Below are positions 10,941-24,509 of a DNA stretch of 64,000 nt, in pieces; position 1 is the first letter of the stretch; each line of letters starts with the position of its first letter. Both the position numbers and the translations under genes were made by a program. Location: the NCBI GenBank assembly GCA_019915015.1, contig JAHBBC010000003.1, positions 1,798,001 through 1,862,000 on the forward strand, in the 5' to 3' direction. The notes beneath the pieces are model-generated. The model worked only from the letters and a program-made list of their open reading frames with translations, ran no database searches and was not told the origin of the DNA. The stretch is from Auriscalpium vulgare (taxonomy: Eukaryota > Basidiomycota > Agaricomycetes > Russulales > Auriscalpiaceae).

Positions 10941-13900
10941 GGTGGATTGTGGGGAGGATAAAGCGTGGTATATAGGAGGGAGGACGGGATCCTTATAGGC
11001 GGCGGAGTGCGGATCTGGATCCCTATCTGGGCGATGTGCCGTATGCGATGCAACCTTACTGGCCATGTTATCGATGTCGATGCATCGATCCCATCCCGCT
11101 CGCGACTCGGCACATACTCGCTCCCCAGATAAGAGAATGGGGTCGCCGCCCGCCCCCCGCCATCCATCTTTCTCGCCCCGCCAGCCCGCCGGACGCTGCC
11201 CAGGATGGCGCACAGGACCCGCGCGCGTGGCACCGCACATTTGGGTTAAGAGTGGTGGCCAGCGATAGGCGGAGTCCGAGGCAGCACCCCCGTTCCTGCC
11301 CCGCCCCCTGCAGATCGCCACCATGCCGAGGATCCTATCGTCGTGCGTCTGCGTCTGCGCGCGCTGCTCACCGCGTCCCTCGTCGCGCGTCGCGGCGCAG
11401 CCAATGGCCGTCGCGCACCCCGCGGGCCCAGGCCCCGCGCACGCGTCCCCGGCGCGCTCCTACTCAATGCGCGTCTCGCGTAAACACTGCCCTACACGCC
11501 TCCGCCCTCCTGCCAGCTTCCTCTTCCTCTTCCCCCGTCTTCCTTCCTCATACATCACCTTCCGTCCCCCCCGGCCTTCTCACTTATCGAGCGAGCTGCC
11601 TCCTCGATCCACTGCGCTCACCCGGGGCCTGTAGCCCACCGCTGCCCTGCTCCTTTCCGTCCGCGTCAGGGGGTGCCGCTCTACCTCTGCTCAGTGCACC
11701 CGGCAAAGTTGCATGTCGCCCGCACGCGCGCAGGCCCGAGTGCCTATCGCGCCTTACGCGAACACACACGTCCAGCGGGCAGCGTAGCACCCTATCGCGC
11801 GTACGCAATCGCTAGGCGGGGCGAGCAAAGCACCTCCTAGCCTCGCACCGCCTCCCCCTTCCTTCCTCCAGCCTACGCCGGGCCCCAGTGCCTATCGCCC
11901 CAGCCCCTCTCCGCACCGCCAGTGCGTGCGCGGCGACGTCGCAGCCACGCCCGAACAGTCGTCTGGCTTCCCGGCTTCCCGGCTTCGCATACGCATTCGT
12001 ACCTGGATTCCTTCGCAGCCCCGTTTCCTATGCGCTGCGCGATCGGTGTGCAGGCGTGGTTCTAGATCTCGAATGTCGAATCTCAATAGGTGTGTGCTCG
12101 TAGCCCGGGTGGGTAATGTCGGAATAACAGCCCCACAGAGTCCAGGCATACTGTACATACGCCGTACGCAGAAACGCAGATGCCAAATCGTCGCAGATCG
12201 GCGTTTTATTTTTCTAAATCGATGCATCTGGCCAGATTGGCTCGGACACGACGGTGGAGATGACGCACAAACCTCGCCCCTCGACGCAGAAAGGCACCCA
12301 AGGTGCCAGATCGACTGCACGCTGAGCAAGTCGACACACGCGCCTGGACCCAGACGTGAAGGTGCCCGGACGGTGACGAACGGCAGCACACGCACACTGG
12401 CACTGGCGCGACGTCCCTGCGCGTGCACATTCGGACGCGCACCCTCCGACGGAGTCCTATCTCTCCCCTGTGCGAATTCTCGCGCGTCGGAATAGCCGCC
12501 CTACCAGAAACTCAGACGCCCAAACGACCGCACGCACCAGCATGCACTTATCTTCGGAAATCTATGCCAGACACGCACCCTGCCCTCCGTCCGGCGAAGT
12601 TTGCAGCGGTTCCACCGTGGCAGCCTCCAGGCCCGAGTGCCTATCCATCCTATCTGCCAGCCCCTCTCTGACATCGAATTTTCACGCAACACAACGCAAC
12701 ACAACGTACGCCCTCAGCTTCTACGACGGCGACGGCGACGTTCAATGCAGCCACGCTCAAACCCCAAACCGTCGATCGACCTTCCCAGCCCCACTTCCAC
12801 CGTGACTTTCCCCTTCATCTCACTTCCACCGCCCCCCGCTGGGTTCTGACACACACTATTTTCGCGGGCAACTCAGATGCCAGATCGTGCGCTATCGATC
12901 GACGGCCATATAGCCGTTGTTCACCGGGTTGACGGTGACGGTGACGGGGGTGAGAGTGCCAGTGCCTGGAATTGCGTCCGGCGCTTGAACGTTCGTCTCC
13001 TCGAAGGCGAAGGATGCGGGTCGCACGCAGGCCCGAGTGCCTATCGGCCCCTCTCGCAGCAATTTTCACGCAACGCAACGCACCCCCTGGCCTCCGAAGC
13101 TTCTAGTGCTGCTGCAGCCAGGCCCGAATTGCCTTCCCAGCTTCCCACCTCAGGCTTCCGTTCTGTCCTTCTTGCAACCTACGTCTACGCACAGGCCGGA
13201 ATGAGTGCGTGTTCGATCGCGAATAAGTAACTCATCAATATCAACCGGCTCTGGGCCTGCCCACTCACCCACACCCCTACGCAGATACCCCGACACCAAA
13301 CCGACTGCCCACACTAGCCTCACTCGGACCGGGTTGCCAGCGGCCGTGCAGGGACGTGTCCATGCCCATCGCGCGTCCTAGCTCAGTCAGGCTAGAGTGC
13401 GAGTGCTAGCCCGGATGCCAAATCGTCCGCCCATCGATCGACGTCCAGATTGACTTTGCGACTTTGCTTTATGGACGCGGATGCAACGGTGACGGCGCCG
13501 AGCGCTCCATGAGATTGATGCCTTCCGTTCGGCGTTCGAGCGTCACGGTTCGTGCCCTACCTGGCCTAGCCTCGCGAGGGATCGGTGGTTCGCACGCAGG
13601 CCCGAGTTCCTATCGCGGCCCCTCTTCAGCGCGGCATTTTTCACGCAACGCAATGCAACACAACGCACCCCCTGGTGGCCTCCGAAGTACCCCATCTGCG
13701 GCGTCTGCGCACAGACCGGAATGCGTACGTGTTCGATCGGGAATGTCAACTGGCGGCTTCTGGGCCCGCACCCACACACCTCTACGCAGAAACCCCGACA
13801 CCAAACCCGCGCGCCCCCACTGCACTGACATCACACTAGTACTGGCCTCGGACGTGGGCGGACGTGCCATCCTATACACGTCGCGCGTCTGTCTAGGCTC

Positions 13901-16900
13901 GGTCAGGCTAGAGTGCTAGCCCCGTTTCGTGCGTGCAGTGCGTGCAGCCCCTCTTCACCAAAGAGTCAACACAACCCCGCCGCCTCGCAGCCCAGCAGCT
14001 GCCCCCCGTCCGTCCGCCCCATTTCACTGGCCTCGCCGCACAGACCGCCGTCTTCCTCGCCGTCGCCGTCGCCCTCGACACTGCCATGCGACTAGTGACA
14101 CACCCGGCGCCTCTCTGCCTGCCTGCCCTCCCACAGCCACACATGACGCGCCGCGCGCACGGCTCCAGAGGCGGATGGACGTGAATGTGATAACGGGCCC
14201 CCCAGCACAACGCAGGCTAAAGTCTCCGCGGCGCGGGCACCCAGGCCAGTCGGCGCCTCTCGCCATCGACAGCGACAGCGGACGGGACGGCCGGCACCCC
14301 CCGGGCGATCAGCAACGGAGCGCCGCCGCGCGCGTATCTAGGTTGGCCCCCGCGGCGATCCCTGCGCGCACGCTGCACACCGCAGACGACAAACCGCAAA
14401 CCGCAAATTGCAAACCGCAAACGAGAATTGCCACCCTCCGCGCGCACGCAACGCACTAACGCGGCGCCACTAGCACGCACCGTGCGGCTAGCCTCTCCCC
14501 TCTCCCACAGGGCCAGGGCCAGTGCGGCGCCGGACAGATCCGCACCGCCCCTACGGCACCACATTATACACATCATATCTCCCACCTGCAACCGTGACCC
14601 ACATCATCATCATCTTCAGCAACGCCAGCGCCAGCGCCGAGGACCAGATATCCATGCGCAATATCGCGTGGGAGTGCGCAGCGCGTATGTCCAAGCGGCA
14701 TAATGCACCGCGCACGTTGCTGCGCGCAGGGGAGAGGAGAGGGTCCGGGCGGGCGGGCTGACGTGCCTTCGCGTCGCGCGTTCGATGGGCGGCCACGGCA
14801 CGGTGTGGCGTGCGGGGCCCCGCCGCGTAAGACAGCGCTGCACGTACCCCGCACTGCACTGCTACAGCCGCGCCGCCACCATCATGCATCCCAGCGGACC
14901 GGCGCGGTTTCACGCCGTGAAACGGTGCGGACGGCCTGGTCCGCCTGCGTTCCGAGCACGCATCCGTAGGCACGATGCTGGCGCCGGAGAACTTGTGCGT
15001 GCGTGCGTGCATCCGGGGTGCACTTATTTTAGGCCCGTATGTAGATGGACGGCTTCTCCCCCCGCAATGCAGGCGCAAGAATAGACGTCTGGACCGCGGT
15101 CTTCCAGATCGTGTCGCGCCGCAAGGCAATCAGAGTGACGGCTCTTACGGTACGTTCCGTCCACCGCGCGTGCGTCTGTCTGCGCATGTGCGCGCAGGAT
15201 GGAGTTCGATGTTTGTGGAAGGACACGCCTATTTGCTGCGCTTGCGCTTCGGCTTCTGTTCGGCACGGCGTGCGGGGCCCCGCACGGGTGTGGATCGCTC
15301 GCTCGGGGTTGCAGCTGTCTTGGTATGTATACTCTATGGCGCGGACGGATGCAGTAGCGAGTGAACGGAGAAGCCGGGCAGCGGCGCAATCGCGGACGCC
15401 TGCGTTGCATAGAGCATAGAAAGCATAGATACATACGTACATGCGTATGGGACGTATGCATGCCCGGCCCTCGAACTCTATCCGCCCCTAGCCACGGACT
15501 GCACGCGATCCGCCGCGGGCTGAATGGGCGCGGGGAGAAGCAGGCGGGGGCAGAGGTGCCGCAGGCCAGAGCGGTCGGCGCATGACGGAGACGCACCTGG
15601 AGTGCGACGCACCTGGAGGCTGCGATGACGGGGCGGCCCACCCCAAAGATAAGTGCGAGAAGGACGTCCTCTGTGCGCGTCGTGCTGCGCAGACTCCAAC
15701 AGACAGAGCTAGCTCGCACTTCGCGATCGCAGATCGGGGCAGGCCTCGCCCGCGTCCCTCGCCTGACGTCACCTCCGCCACCCGTGCCCCCTCCTCGCGA
15801 CGCGCACTACGCCTTGACCGCAGCGTAGCTCAGGCGCGCGCGAAGACACCTGCGCGGCTTCGCGCCTTCTCAGCCTGCAGCGCCAGCCCAGCTCAGTCCC
15901 GGATCCTCCGCGGGGCGCCGTCGAAGCGCCGTCGAATAAGCAGGCGTCGCGCACGCGCGTCGCGGGGGATTCTGCGTTATTGGCGGTGGCGCCGATGACG
16001 CGCTGGACTAGCACCATAGAGTAGCCAACATTGGGATCAGTGCTGCGCGGGGGATTTACACTAGCACCCACCATCACATCACCACCCCGCACCCCGCACT
16101 CCCATCCCATCTTGATGGTGACCGCGATATATATGCGTTGGCGGCGGGGGAGATTGCGCGGACCCTGCGCGGGGCCGACGCCCACTGGCACTAGTAAGTA
16201 TACTAGTGCCGAGTCATACAGCGCGCGCGCGCGTCAAGGAGCAAAGTTCGTGGCGGGGCGATGGACGCAGGCACGTACTGTACGTGGTGAAACGGTGGTG
16301 GGTGGCTGGTGGTTGCGAGGAGCATTGGCGCGCGCCAGTACTAGTGAGGTGGGTGGAGCGATATGCGAGGTGCGTTTCAATGCGAGTTGCGACCTGGCGT
16401 CTTGTCATCAGTGCGACTCGCCCTCGCCGCTGCCCTCTAGCTCGAGCCCGGGAGCACACCTCCACCGCGGGTCCCCTATGCGCCGGCTCCCCGCCAGGCT
16501 CCGACACCGTCCCGACGCGCCAAGTCCAGCAAAACCTCCGGGCGCTCAACGCGTTGAATATTGGCTGCGAGGAAGCAATAAGCACAGAACGTGACGATGA
16601 CATCGCGGCAGACGCGGATGAGCGCACCTTGCATCACTGCGGAGCGCGGCCGTCGCATGTGACGGGGCGTGCGTCGAGCCTCGCGGTGCGTTGGTGACAG
16701 CGACGGGCGCAAGGAGCCCATCCCACACATTGATATGATACAGGACCCGGCTCGGTCCTCGGAGTTCGTCGAGTGCCCACGACGTCATCGCAGCCCACCT
16801 CGCTCCCCTCCCCGTTCGCCGCAATTCGCTCGCGGTTCTGGCCAGGATGCAACAATATCCATGTGCCGCCGCGGCCCGCCCAACGATATCCATGAGCCGC

Positions 16901-19265
16901 CGCGGCCCGCCTGCGCCCGTGCCGCGTCGCACCGACCCCGACCCCGACGCCCTGTGGAGCACCCGGCAAAGGCTATACCTATATTCTAGCCGACATCGAC
17001 GCGCGGCCCAGACCCGAGAAGCGTGGACGCTCCACCGCTCCGTGTCCCAGGAGGCGGCCAACGTTCAACGGCGCAACGTGACCGCGCGCGAGGCGGGAAC
17101 GTCAGACGTGCGTACGTGTCGTGGGGCCCGGGTCGGATGCAGTCACTCCTATTAATTCATTAGCAAGGCGAGGCGCAGGCGGCAGAACGGTCGCGGCGAC
17201 TTGCCGCCTAGCTAGGTGTTATTTTCGTGCGCCACGCGTGTCTGCAAGAGAGCTAGGCGCGCCGCCCGCCTCGATGCGCTCGCTTGGACGAGCGTTCGCC
17301 GCGGACGAGCACGGCACGCGTCGCGCGGCACACGTACAGTGAGTACGGGTAGCGAACGCTGCACAACGCTATCTATTATAGCGCTGCACATCGTCACCGT
17401 CGGACGCCGCGACGCGCGCCCGCGCACTAGCTATCCTGTGCCGTTGCGAAATCAGCCCTACGCCGCACGCGACGCCCTTGATCCCGTTGCTCGCGACCTG
17501 GAACTTGTAACTTGTAACTTGTAAGTATCCCGCGCACGGTCGGCCACGGAGACGGCTTCTTACATACTACACTACGGCTCGTGAGCAGCGCCGCCATCAC
17601 GACGACGCGTGCCGTCGCGTTTCAAGTGCTAGTGCTAGTACTCTGCGCCACCGCGACCGACGGTCCCGACGCAGGGTCGGCCGTCCCGTCGGCGCCTGGA
17701 CGAGGCCGCGACGATGCGGATGCGGCTGCCAGATAGAACACCCTCGCAGCACGCCAACCCCGGACAGCCGATGCACATGCACCCTGGCATGCAAGTAAGT
17801 ACTAGTCTGCGTAATTGCCGGCGAGCGTGCGCGGAAGACAGGACGCGCCGTCCCGCGAGCAAGATCTAAGAGACTAAGACTACACCGCGGCCTCTGCAGC
17901 ACATGTACACGATTTATTCAGCAGCCGATGTGCACTGGTGCGTCGCTCTGTCTGCAGCAAGTCGGCCCGCCACCTTTCCTATCCGGTCCGGTCCGGCGCG
18001 TCAGCATCATTCAACATGAGCCTGCCAGTGCTCGCGGCCCACCCAGACACCGCTCACCCCACGGGAAACAAGCACATGCCACCGCAGACCCATACCCATG
18101 CGGTGTGCAACGCCGCGCACCGCTACCGTCGAACATCACAGTACAGCAAACTGTTTTAGCTTTATCCCGTCGCGAGGAGTCGCGGTTTTCCCGAGGCGGG
18201 CAGGCACACGCCACATGCTCAGGACCCGGGATTGTTTGAGTCTCCTTCACATGAATATTCCACGTGGGCGCGAGGTCGACGGCGCCGCGAGTTGCGGACG
18301 GTCCATCGATGAGTGTCTCAGGAGGCAGGTGCAGGTTCGGATCAACTCCCCTAATTTACGGGTCTTGGTGGGACCAAGGCAGGTGCAGCGATCTGCAGCA
18401 CGAACGCCGGGACATGTGCATGATACAGGCACATGCCCTTGCCGCGATCACTGCGGACAAACTCAACCAACACCGTCTCAAACCGCCCCGCAAGACACGA
18501 ACACGAACACAAACCCAAGACCTGCAGCACTAGCCCCTCACTCATCGCACCCGTCTCGAGATGGCACAAATTCGTTGATACTGCTATGGTATGAAATGAT
18601 GTACGTGATATGCTCTCCCTGCCCCTCACCCCCCTTCTCTCGTACAAGCTAGCAACAAACACCAGCCCAAATTCAAACAAACCCAAACGAAATGCAACAA
18701 ACAACGTACAGCACCCGAATCGAATATGTACACCGTTGAAGGTAAAAGGAAAAATGGTAGTAGACAGCAAGGTGCACAGCGCGGGGTAATAGGATGGACG
18801 GACGGGCTCCACGGGAATACGGTATATAACGATATGTACGGTGAAATTCAGTAACGTACACCAAAGCGCGAAAACGAATTCAACGACGACGACGAGAGAA
18901 AGAGACACCAGAATGAATTCGGAATGGGATGCGGATGCGAGGATGGATGGTGGGCGTGGTGGTACAGATAGTATACATGCCCGAACGAAGGCGCTATAGT
19001 CGAGGTGCGACATTTTGGGATGGCTGGTTGCTAGCATGCGGAGGGAGGATGGGGAAGCGCGCGGAGACGAAGCGATGCGAGGCGATGCGATCAATGCGAA
19101 TGCGATGCGAGATGGAGCGTGCGGTAGATGGCGGGGTGGCAATGGATAGTGATAAGCGAATAACTTGGATGTGCAATGCCGGCGTCGCGTCGTGAGGGGT
19201 ATCGGGGTATGCAGGCGGGGACGGGAGATGGGTGGGGGAGGGCTGGAGGAGAGGGGGCGACAGGA
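10941..19265. other. 8.3 kb gene desert with repeats
   Basis: The first ~350 bp is presumably the FKBP12 promoter and the last ~900 bp the 3' flank of the Ecl1-like gene. Between them I see no family-like protein: reading frames are overlapping, Arg/Ala/Pro-rich and present on both strands, as expected by chance at this GC content. Repeats are described separately. Confidence 0.5.
11720..13850. repeat. Diverged tandem repeats with a GCAGGCCCGAGTGCCTATCG core
   Basis: The core CAGGCCCGAGTGCCTATC recurs with small changes near 11740, 12630, 13030 and 13597, and a weaker copy lies near 11880. The last three copies are followed by a TTTTCACGCAACGCAACGCA-like stretch and then CTCCGAAG. A second landmark, CAGGCCGGAATG..GTGTTCGATCG, recurs near 13193 and 13710, and CCCCGACACCAAAC near 13287 and 13797. 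The spacing of the last two units is therefore about 510-570 bp. No coding capacity is seen; this is an old tandem or dispersed repeat. Confidence 0.65.
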
Positions 19266-21020
19266 TCAACGCACGCGGGTCTCCTTCCCGGGGAACAAGA
19301 ACAGGCGCTTCATCTGCGGCTGCACCTCGACCTCCGTCTCCACCACCGTCGTGATCCCATCCACCACCCGCTTCTCATAGCGCGTCTCCTTCCGCACGGG
19401 CATCGGCATCGCCGGGTACGTCATCACGTTGTCGTACGACCACGAGCGCGCTGCGAATCCATCATCAGCACCTGAGCACCCCCAAACACACAACGGCAAC
19501 TCACTTTCGACCCCGGGACGGCTGCGCGACTCGCCCAGCACACCATCGATGCTCTGCGCGGCGCTCTCCACGCTCGCCTCGCTCCCGTAGCGGCTCAGCG
19601 GGCTGCGCGCGAGGCTGCGCGTCGACGCGCTGCGCCAGCTCGACGCCTCGCTCTGGTAGCTCGACGCGGACCCAGACCGCATCTTCACGTCGGGCACGAG
19701 CAGCTTCCCCTCCGCACCCTTCTTAAGCAGCGCGTGCTCGCGGCGACGCGCGGGCACGGGGAGGCTGTGCGGGTGCGGCAGGCTCGCGGCCGCGCTGCCC
19801 GCACTCGACAGCGACGTGCGCGAGTCCGAGCGCCGCGAGAACGACAGCGGGTACTTGGAGTAGAGCTCCTCGGCCGTGTTCGCGCGCGCGGGCGGGGCGC
19901 GGGCGGCGGACCCCGTCGGCGTGTCCGTTTCGCCGAGCGTCGAGTACACGCCGCCCGCGCGGTGCGGCGACGCGACGAACGAGCCGTATGGACTGGGCCG
20001 CTCGGGGGCGGGCGACGTGCCGGGCGAGGTGCTCGCGGCGTCCGACGACGGGGAAGAGAGCGAGTACACGTTGGCGCGCCACGCGTCCGAGCCGTCCGTC
20101 CAGCCCGGGATGGGCTTGCGCTCGCGGCTGCCGGGCTGGCTGGCGGCGCGGATCGTGCGCTGGTGCTGCTGGGCGGCGGGCGCGGGGCACAGCGCATCCT
20201 TGATGCGGCGCGCGGCCATCATGACGCCGCTCTGGTAGTCGGTGTCGAAGGTCGCGGCGGGCTCCTCGGGGGTGAGGAGCGGCGGGGGCGGTGGGAGCGG
20301 GGGGAAGTCGTAAATGCGGGCGAGCGCACGGACGGAGGGCGTCATGAGGGGCGAGTCGAAGTAGGCGGGGGCGTCGCCGTCGAGCGTGCTGCCCTGGGAG
20401 TCGGGGGACGAGCCGGGGGACGAGGGGACGTCGGACGAGGAGCCGCTGCTGAGCGGGGAGATGCCGGCGACGGCGGAGAAGGAGTTGTGGGGGACGGGCG
20501 GGAGCGGCGGGGAGTCGCGGGGGTCGCGGGCGGGGTCGTAGTCGAGGTGGTAGCCGCTGTGGATGTACTCGAGGTCGGCGAGGCGGCACTCGTCCGAGCA
20601 GTAGAGCGGGGTGGGCGCCTGGTCGATGACGGTGCGGTGCTTGAGGGGCGCGGCGGCGGGGGCGGGGGCGAGTTGTGCGAGCGGGAGGTCTTTCTTGGAG
20701 TCTGAGCGCTTGATGGCGCCGTTGGGCTTGACCCTGCCGGTGCCGCGAACGAGGCCGCCACCGCCCTTTGCGCGGATGGTGCCACCTCTCCGCGTCTGGC
20801 GCGGGGGAGCGTCTGGGGATGTTGATTTGTCTGCTGGGGGAGAGGGGGGTGAGGACGGGGGACGGGGCGGCGGGCGGGGCGGGTACTCACGGGCGGGGGA
20901 CTGTGGGGACGAGGGGAGCGCCGGGATGTCGATGGCGGGGGGGGGGACGGGGACGAGGTAGCGCTTGGGGAGGATCTGGCGAGAGCAGACGGGACACCAG
21001 GAGGTGTCGAGATGGTCCAT
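19266..21020 (-). CDS. Ecl1-type life-span regulatory zinc protein
   Basis: Three exons, 20891-21020, 19505-20833 and 19266-19450, with 57 and 54 bp introns, give a 547-residue protein. The N-terminus has CPVC (residues 9-12) and, after a basic Pro/Ser-rich linker, YCSDECRLAD (Cys about 122 and 126). This CxxC..CxxxC layout is that of the Ecl1/2/3 zinc-binding family, small yeast proteins that extend chronological life span on overexpression and respond to sulfur or zinc limitation. Basidiomycete members are much longer, as here. The rest is low-complexity Ser/Pro-rich sequence and a more ordered C-terminus (RSWSYDNVMTYPAMPMP, then ETRYEKRVVDGITTVVETEV), which probably carries conserved function. 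The start ATG directly precedes DHLDTSWCPVC. Role beyond family membership is not visible. Confidence 0.85.
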   Translation of the reverse strand: MDHLDTSWCPVCSRQILPKRYLVPVPPPAIDIPALPSSPQSPAREYPPRPPPRPPSSPPSPPADKSTSPDAPPRQTRRGGTIRAKGGGGLVRGTGRVKPNGAIKRSDSKKDLPLAQLAPAPAAAPLKHRTVIDQAPTPLYCSDECRLADLEYIHSGYHLDYDPARDPRDSPPLPPVPHNSFSAVAGISPLSSGSSSDVPSSPGSSPDSQGSTLDGDAPAYFDSPLMTPSVRALARIYDFPPLPPPPPLLTPEEPAATFDTDYQSGVMMAARRIKDALCPAPAAQQHQRTIRAASQPGSRERKPIPGWTDGSDAWRANVYSLSSPSSDAASTSPGTSPAPERPSPYGSFVASPHRAGGVYSTLGETDTPTGSAARAPPARANTAEELYSKYPLSFSRRSDSRTSLSSAGSAAASLPHPHSLPVPARRREHALLKKGAEGKLLVPDVKMRSGSASSYQSEASSWRSASTRSLARSPLSRYGSEASVESAAQSIDGVLGESRSRPGVESELPLCVWGCSGADDGFAARSWSYDNVMTYPAMPMPVRKETRYEKRVVDGITTVVETEVEVQPQMKRLFLFPGKETRVR

Positions 21021-23689
21021 TGTGGAGGGACGGACGGGGCGGGGGGTTTGGGATTGGGAGAAAAGGGCTCGAGGCCAGCGCCGCGCCCGTTTTATTGCGC
21101 GAGATAGTCCGCGTAAAATGCCGGTCTCCGCTTCCCTTTCGCGCCCAAGATCCCATCGCGTGCCTGTCCCCGCCCCGGTCCACCGAGCCCTCCCGCGGCA
21201 CCTCGGCCCCTCGCCACCTCGCCCCCCGTGGCCCCCCGTCTCACCCGCCCGCCTTGTCTGCTCGCCGCGGCCGCCCCCGCTGCTGCCCCCGCTGCCCCCG
21301 CTGGGCCCACTGCGCTGTGGCCCGGCGGACATGGCCCGGCGAGCGGTCGCGCGGGCACATGCGATTATCACACGGCGCAGCCAATCCGGAGCCATCACCC
21401 CCATGCTCGCCATCGAGATCCGATCTCCATCACGATCTCGCACCCCGCCGCCTCGCCTCGCCCGCCTCGCGCCCGCCTCGCACGCGCCTCGCACGCTTAT
21501 CGCCCGCCCCGCCCGGCACTCCCGCCTCCCCACGCCGCCGCCCGCCGCGCACATGCACGCACACGTCGCAGGCGCACCCCGAGTTACGTGCGGCGGATAA
21601 TTGACGTGTCCGCGCACGCGCCCCGGCCTCCGCACCCGTGCGCCGTGCCGTGCGCTTCCCCGCGTGCTTCTGGCGCACGCAATAATGTAATCGCCCCGCC
21701 TTCTCCGCGCCCGCCCCGTGCCGTACATACACCCCGCATCCGCCTAGCGCTGCCCCGGTACAGCGCCACCGCACCCGTCGCGGCAGCGCGCGCCGACCAT
21801 CCCCCGCGCCCGCACGCCATGTCCCGCGCCAACGCACCTCCGACCCGCCAATGGGAGCTTACTCGGCGCGCGCCGCCGTCTGCCGCCCTCTGCCGCCGTC
21901 CGTGCCGCCTCGGCCGCCACGCACGCGCGCGCGTTCCTGGCGCCGTCGCCAGGCGCACGTCGGCACCCCCCGAGCGCGTCCTGCCTGCCCTGTCGACGGT
22001 CGTCCGCGCCCCACCCCGCTAGCCTCGAGTAGGCAGCCGCAGGTGCATCCGCGCAGGCCGCCGTCGACGTGCCAGCGCCCGGAATGTCAACCCGCGCCCT
22101 CCATCGCGCCCGCTCTCCCCGCCCGCTGCGCACGTTCATCGCCATCGCCGCTCTCGGACGCGCAGGACGCAGGAAGCACGCCCCGACTCGGACCACGCGC
22201 GGCGTGCGCTCGCGCTACGACCTTACTACTTGCTGTACGCACGTCTCACCTCCCAGTGCCGATAGCTGATAGAGATATCCCTGCGGCCCGACGCCCTAGC
22301 GCGAGCGCGCCAGACGCCGCCGCGGCGCGCACCTGCCGCATCCGGCACACCGTCGCACCCGCGCACACACTAGTCCAGCGAGGCACCTCCTACGCTGATG
22401 CTGGTGGTCGCAGTTGCGCGCACTGCATCCCTTGATCGCGCGCCGGCACAGCGCACCCACCTGCCCGATGCGCGCGCCGAGCACGGCGGATCCGGCGGCG
22501 GCGGGCGGCGCCGCACCGCGCCCGCCTGCACTGTCCAGTGTTCGTTCGTGCGGCATCACTCGGCTGATTCGTGCCAGTGATGATGCGGGCGCACGCTAAC
22601 TCCCCGCTGCCGCAAATCTGCCCATCCGGCCGTCCCTGCGCGGGGTCATCAGCCGCCAGCGGGCCCGTGTAGGTTGCTTGCTGGTCACGCGGGCAATGAT
22701 GGGCTGATGATGATGAGGATCACAGATGCGGGGGCGGTATGCAGAGATTGAGCTGGGTGCGCATCGGAGCCTTCCATCAGCTGCTGCAGCAGTCTGAGCA
22801 CTCGACGGTACGCGGTCGGCGGGAACTCGTCTGCACGCATGCCACGGTAGCCAACGCGGACCTCATCGCACCTCACCGACGCACTTCCAATCCCAATTCG
22901 CAACATATTAATCCACCTTGCTCTGCCACTATCAGCTTGTTTAATCTCCCTTTGACCAGACGAATCGAATTCCGAACAAGAGCACGCCCGCCCATCCACC
23001 GACCGGCGCACATTAATTAAATCTAATCCACACTACACAACACACCGCGACCTGAAAGCTGAAAGCACGCGCCCGATCCGTGCTAGCGTGCTCGCGTGCT
23101 CGCTTAGAACCATTGTCAGGGCGCGTGTCCGTAAGTATTGTATTCCTTTATGTGACGCAAGCAGCCTGAAGGGCGTACGGTCGGGCTGCAGGCCCGGGCT
23201 CGCTCCTGCACTGTATATACGTCCAGATGAGTAAGGAGTAAGGCGGTGGGTCACTCAGTGGGTGGGCCGTCGGAGGGGGCGAGCGCCATCGGGGGTGGCG
23301 GGCAAAGCATGCTTGCCCAGTTTGAATTTATTAGTGCTAGAGCGAGTACGCTACGCGTGCCTGCTGTGTTGTGTGCTGGCCATAGGGAGGTATATTTTAT
23401 GTGATACATACAGGACGCGCTTTGTTAACGTTGCGCGCAGTCAGCCAGATCCGATTCGGATTCGGATACGGGGGTGGCGGTCCTAGCTGGTAAGCAATGC
23501 CAGTGCACGCGTGTCTCACATACGCGCAAGCGGGGCTACATGGCTTTGTGTGTGCGCTTTGACAACATGACAGTCCTAGGATCCGGAAGCCGTGGTCAGC
23601 GCTCGTGGGTCGGAGGCATGGCCCCTCCGTTGTCACTGGTCCGTGCTCGCGCTCGCGCTCCTTTCTCGTCGGCCAACACCCATCTCACC
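21021..23689. other. Intergenic, no gene recognised
   Basis: The first few hundred bases are the presumed promoter of the Ecl1-like gene. The rest is GC-rich with long overlapping shadow frames on both strands and no recognisable domain. Confidence 0.4.
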
Positions 23690-24509
23690 TCACCTCATGC
23701 GGTCTCATCGTTCCCTCCGTCCACCGAACGCGCAGATTGATGTCGGATTCCACGCTGCAGCGACCCGCCGCCATCCCGCCAAGTCCGCATCTGCCATCGC
23801 GCGCCTCCTCAGGCTCGCTTGCCGACGCTCCGTGGATCTGCGTCTCCGGATTCCGGCAGGCTTGCGCATGCATGGATTATGCGCCTGGACTGCCAGTGCC
23901 TATTCCGAATACCGGCGCGCGTGCATGGAGTGACGGCGGCGGCGTGCGGGGCAGCTACCCCGCATCGCTGCGCTGTCGATTGCGGGGCATGCATGGTAAG
24001 TGCATCGACGTCGCCGGAGCGCCGGCACCGCCGCTTGTGACAGTACTGCAGTCCTCCGGGGCCCGCTGCCCCGCATCATACTTATCCGTCGACGCGTGCA
24101 TGTTGTCACGCTCCCCAGCTTCCCATCTGCCAGCCGTGTAGGGCCTAGGCATCGCGCTCCCATTCCCCTCGCGCCCCGGACCGAAAAGCCAAAGCCAAAT
24201 CCACGGCCGCCAGCTGGTATACTCGTACTCGGGCGATCTGTGTACTAAGTTCCTAGGGTATCGTGCCTGGGTATCGGGTCACCTGCGTATCTGCCCTGCC
24301 CACTAGTGCGCACACAATGTGGCACATGCGCAGCGCGGGCCTGCTAGTTCTGAGTCCAGCTCGTTCTTGAAGCTTGAGGGTGGAAAGTGTCCGCGCCGCA
24401 CGGACGAGCTCGAAGGCTGGCCGGGCGACGCAGCGCCAGCCGGGGCGGACCGCGAATTTCGCCCGACCGCGCCTCGCGTCGTCCTTTGCCAACCACTACA
24501 TACACACAT

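Noticed and set aside
10346..11324. Long minus-strand frames upstream of and overlapping the FKBP12 gene
   Set aside because: They read through FKBP12 introns; the spliced model explains the conserved segments fully.
15810..15920. GTAGCTCAGG word resembling a tRNA A box near 15826
   Set aside because: No matching B box or cloverleaf could be drawn downstream.
18351..19142. 263-residue minus-strand frame with hydrophobic stretches downstream of the Ecl1-like gene
   Set aside because: It lies in the presumed 3' flank, has no recognisable domain, and its hydrophobicity follows from local AT-rich pyrimidine bias. No paralogue or splice support.
21021..21728. N-terminal extension of the Ecl1-like frame up to 21728
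   Set aside because: The family begins a few residues before CPVC; the extension is Arg/Gly-rich promoter sequence.
19734..22022. Long plus-strand frames opposite the Ecl1-like gene and its promoter
   Set aside because: Antisense shadows of a very GC-rich coding region; Arg/Gly/Ala-rich with no motif.
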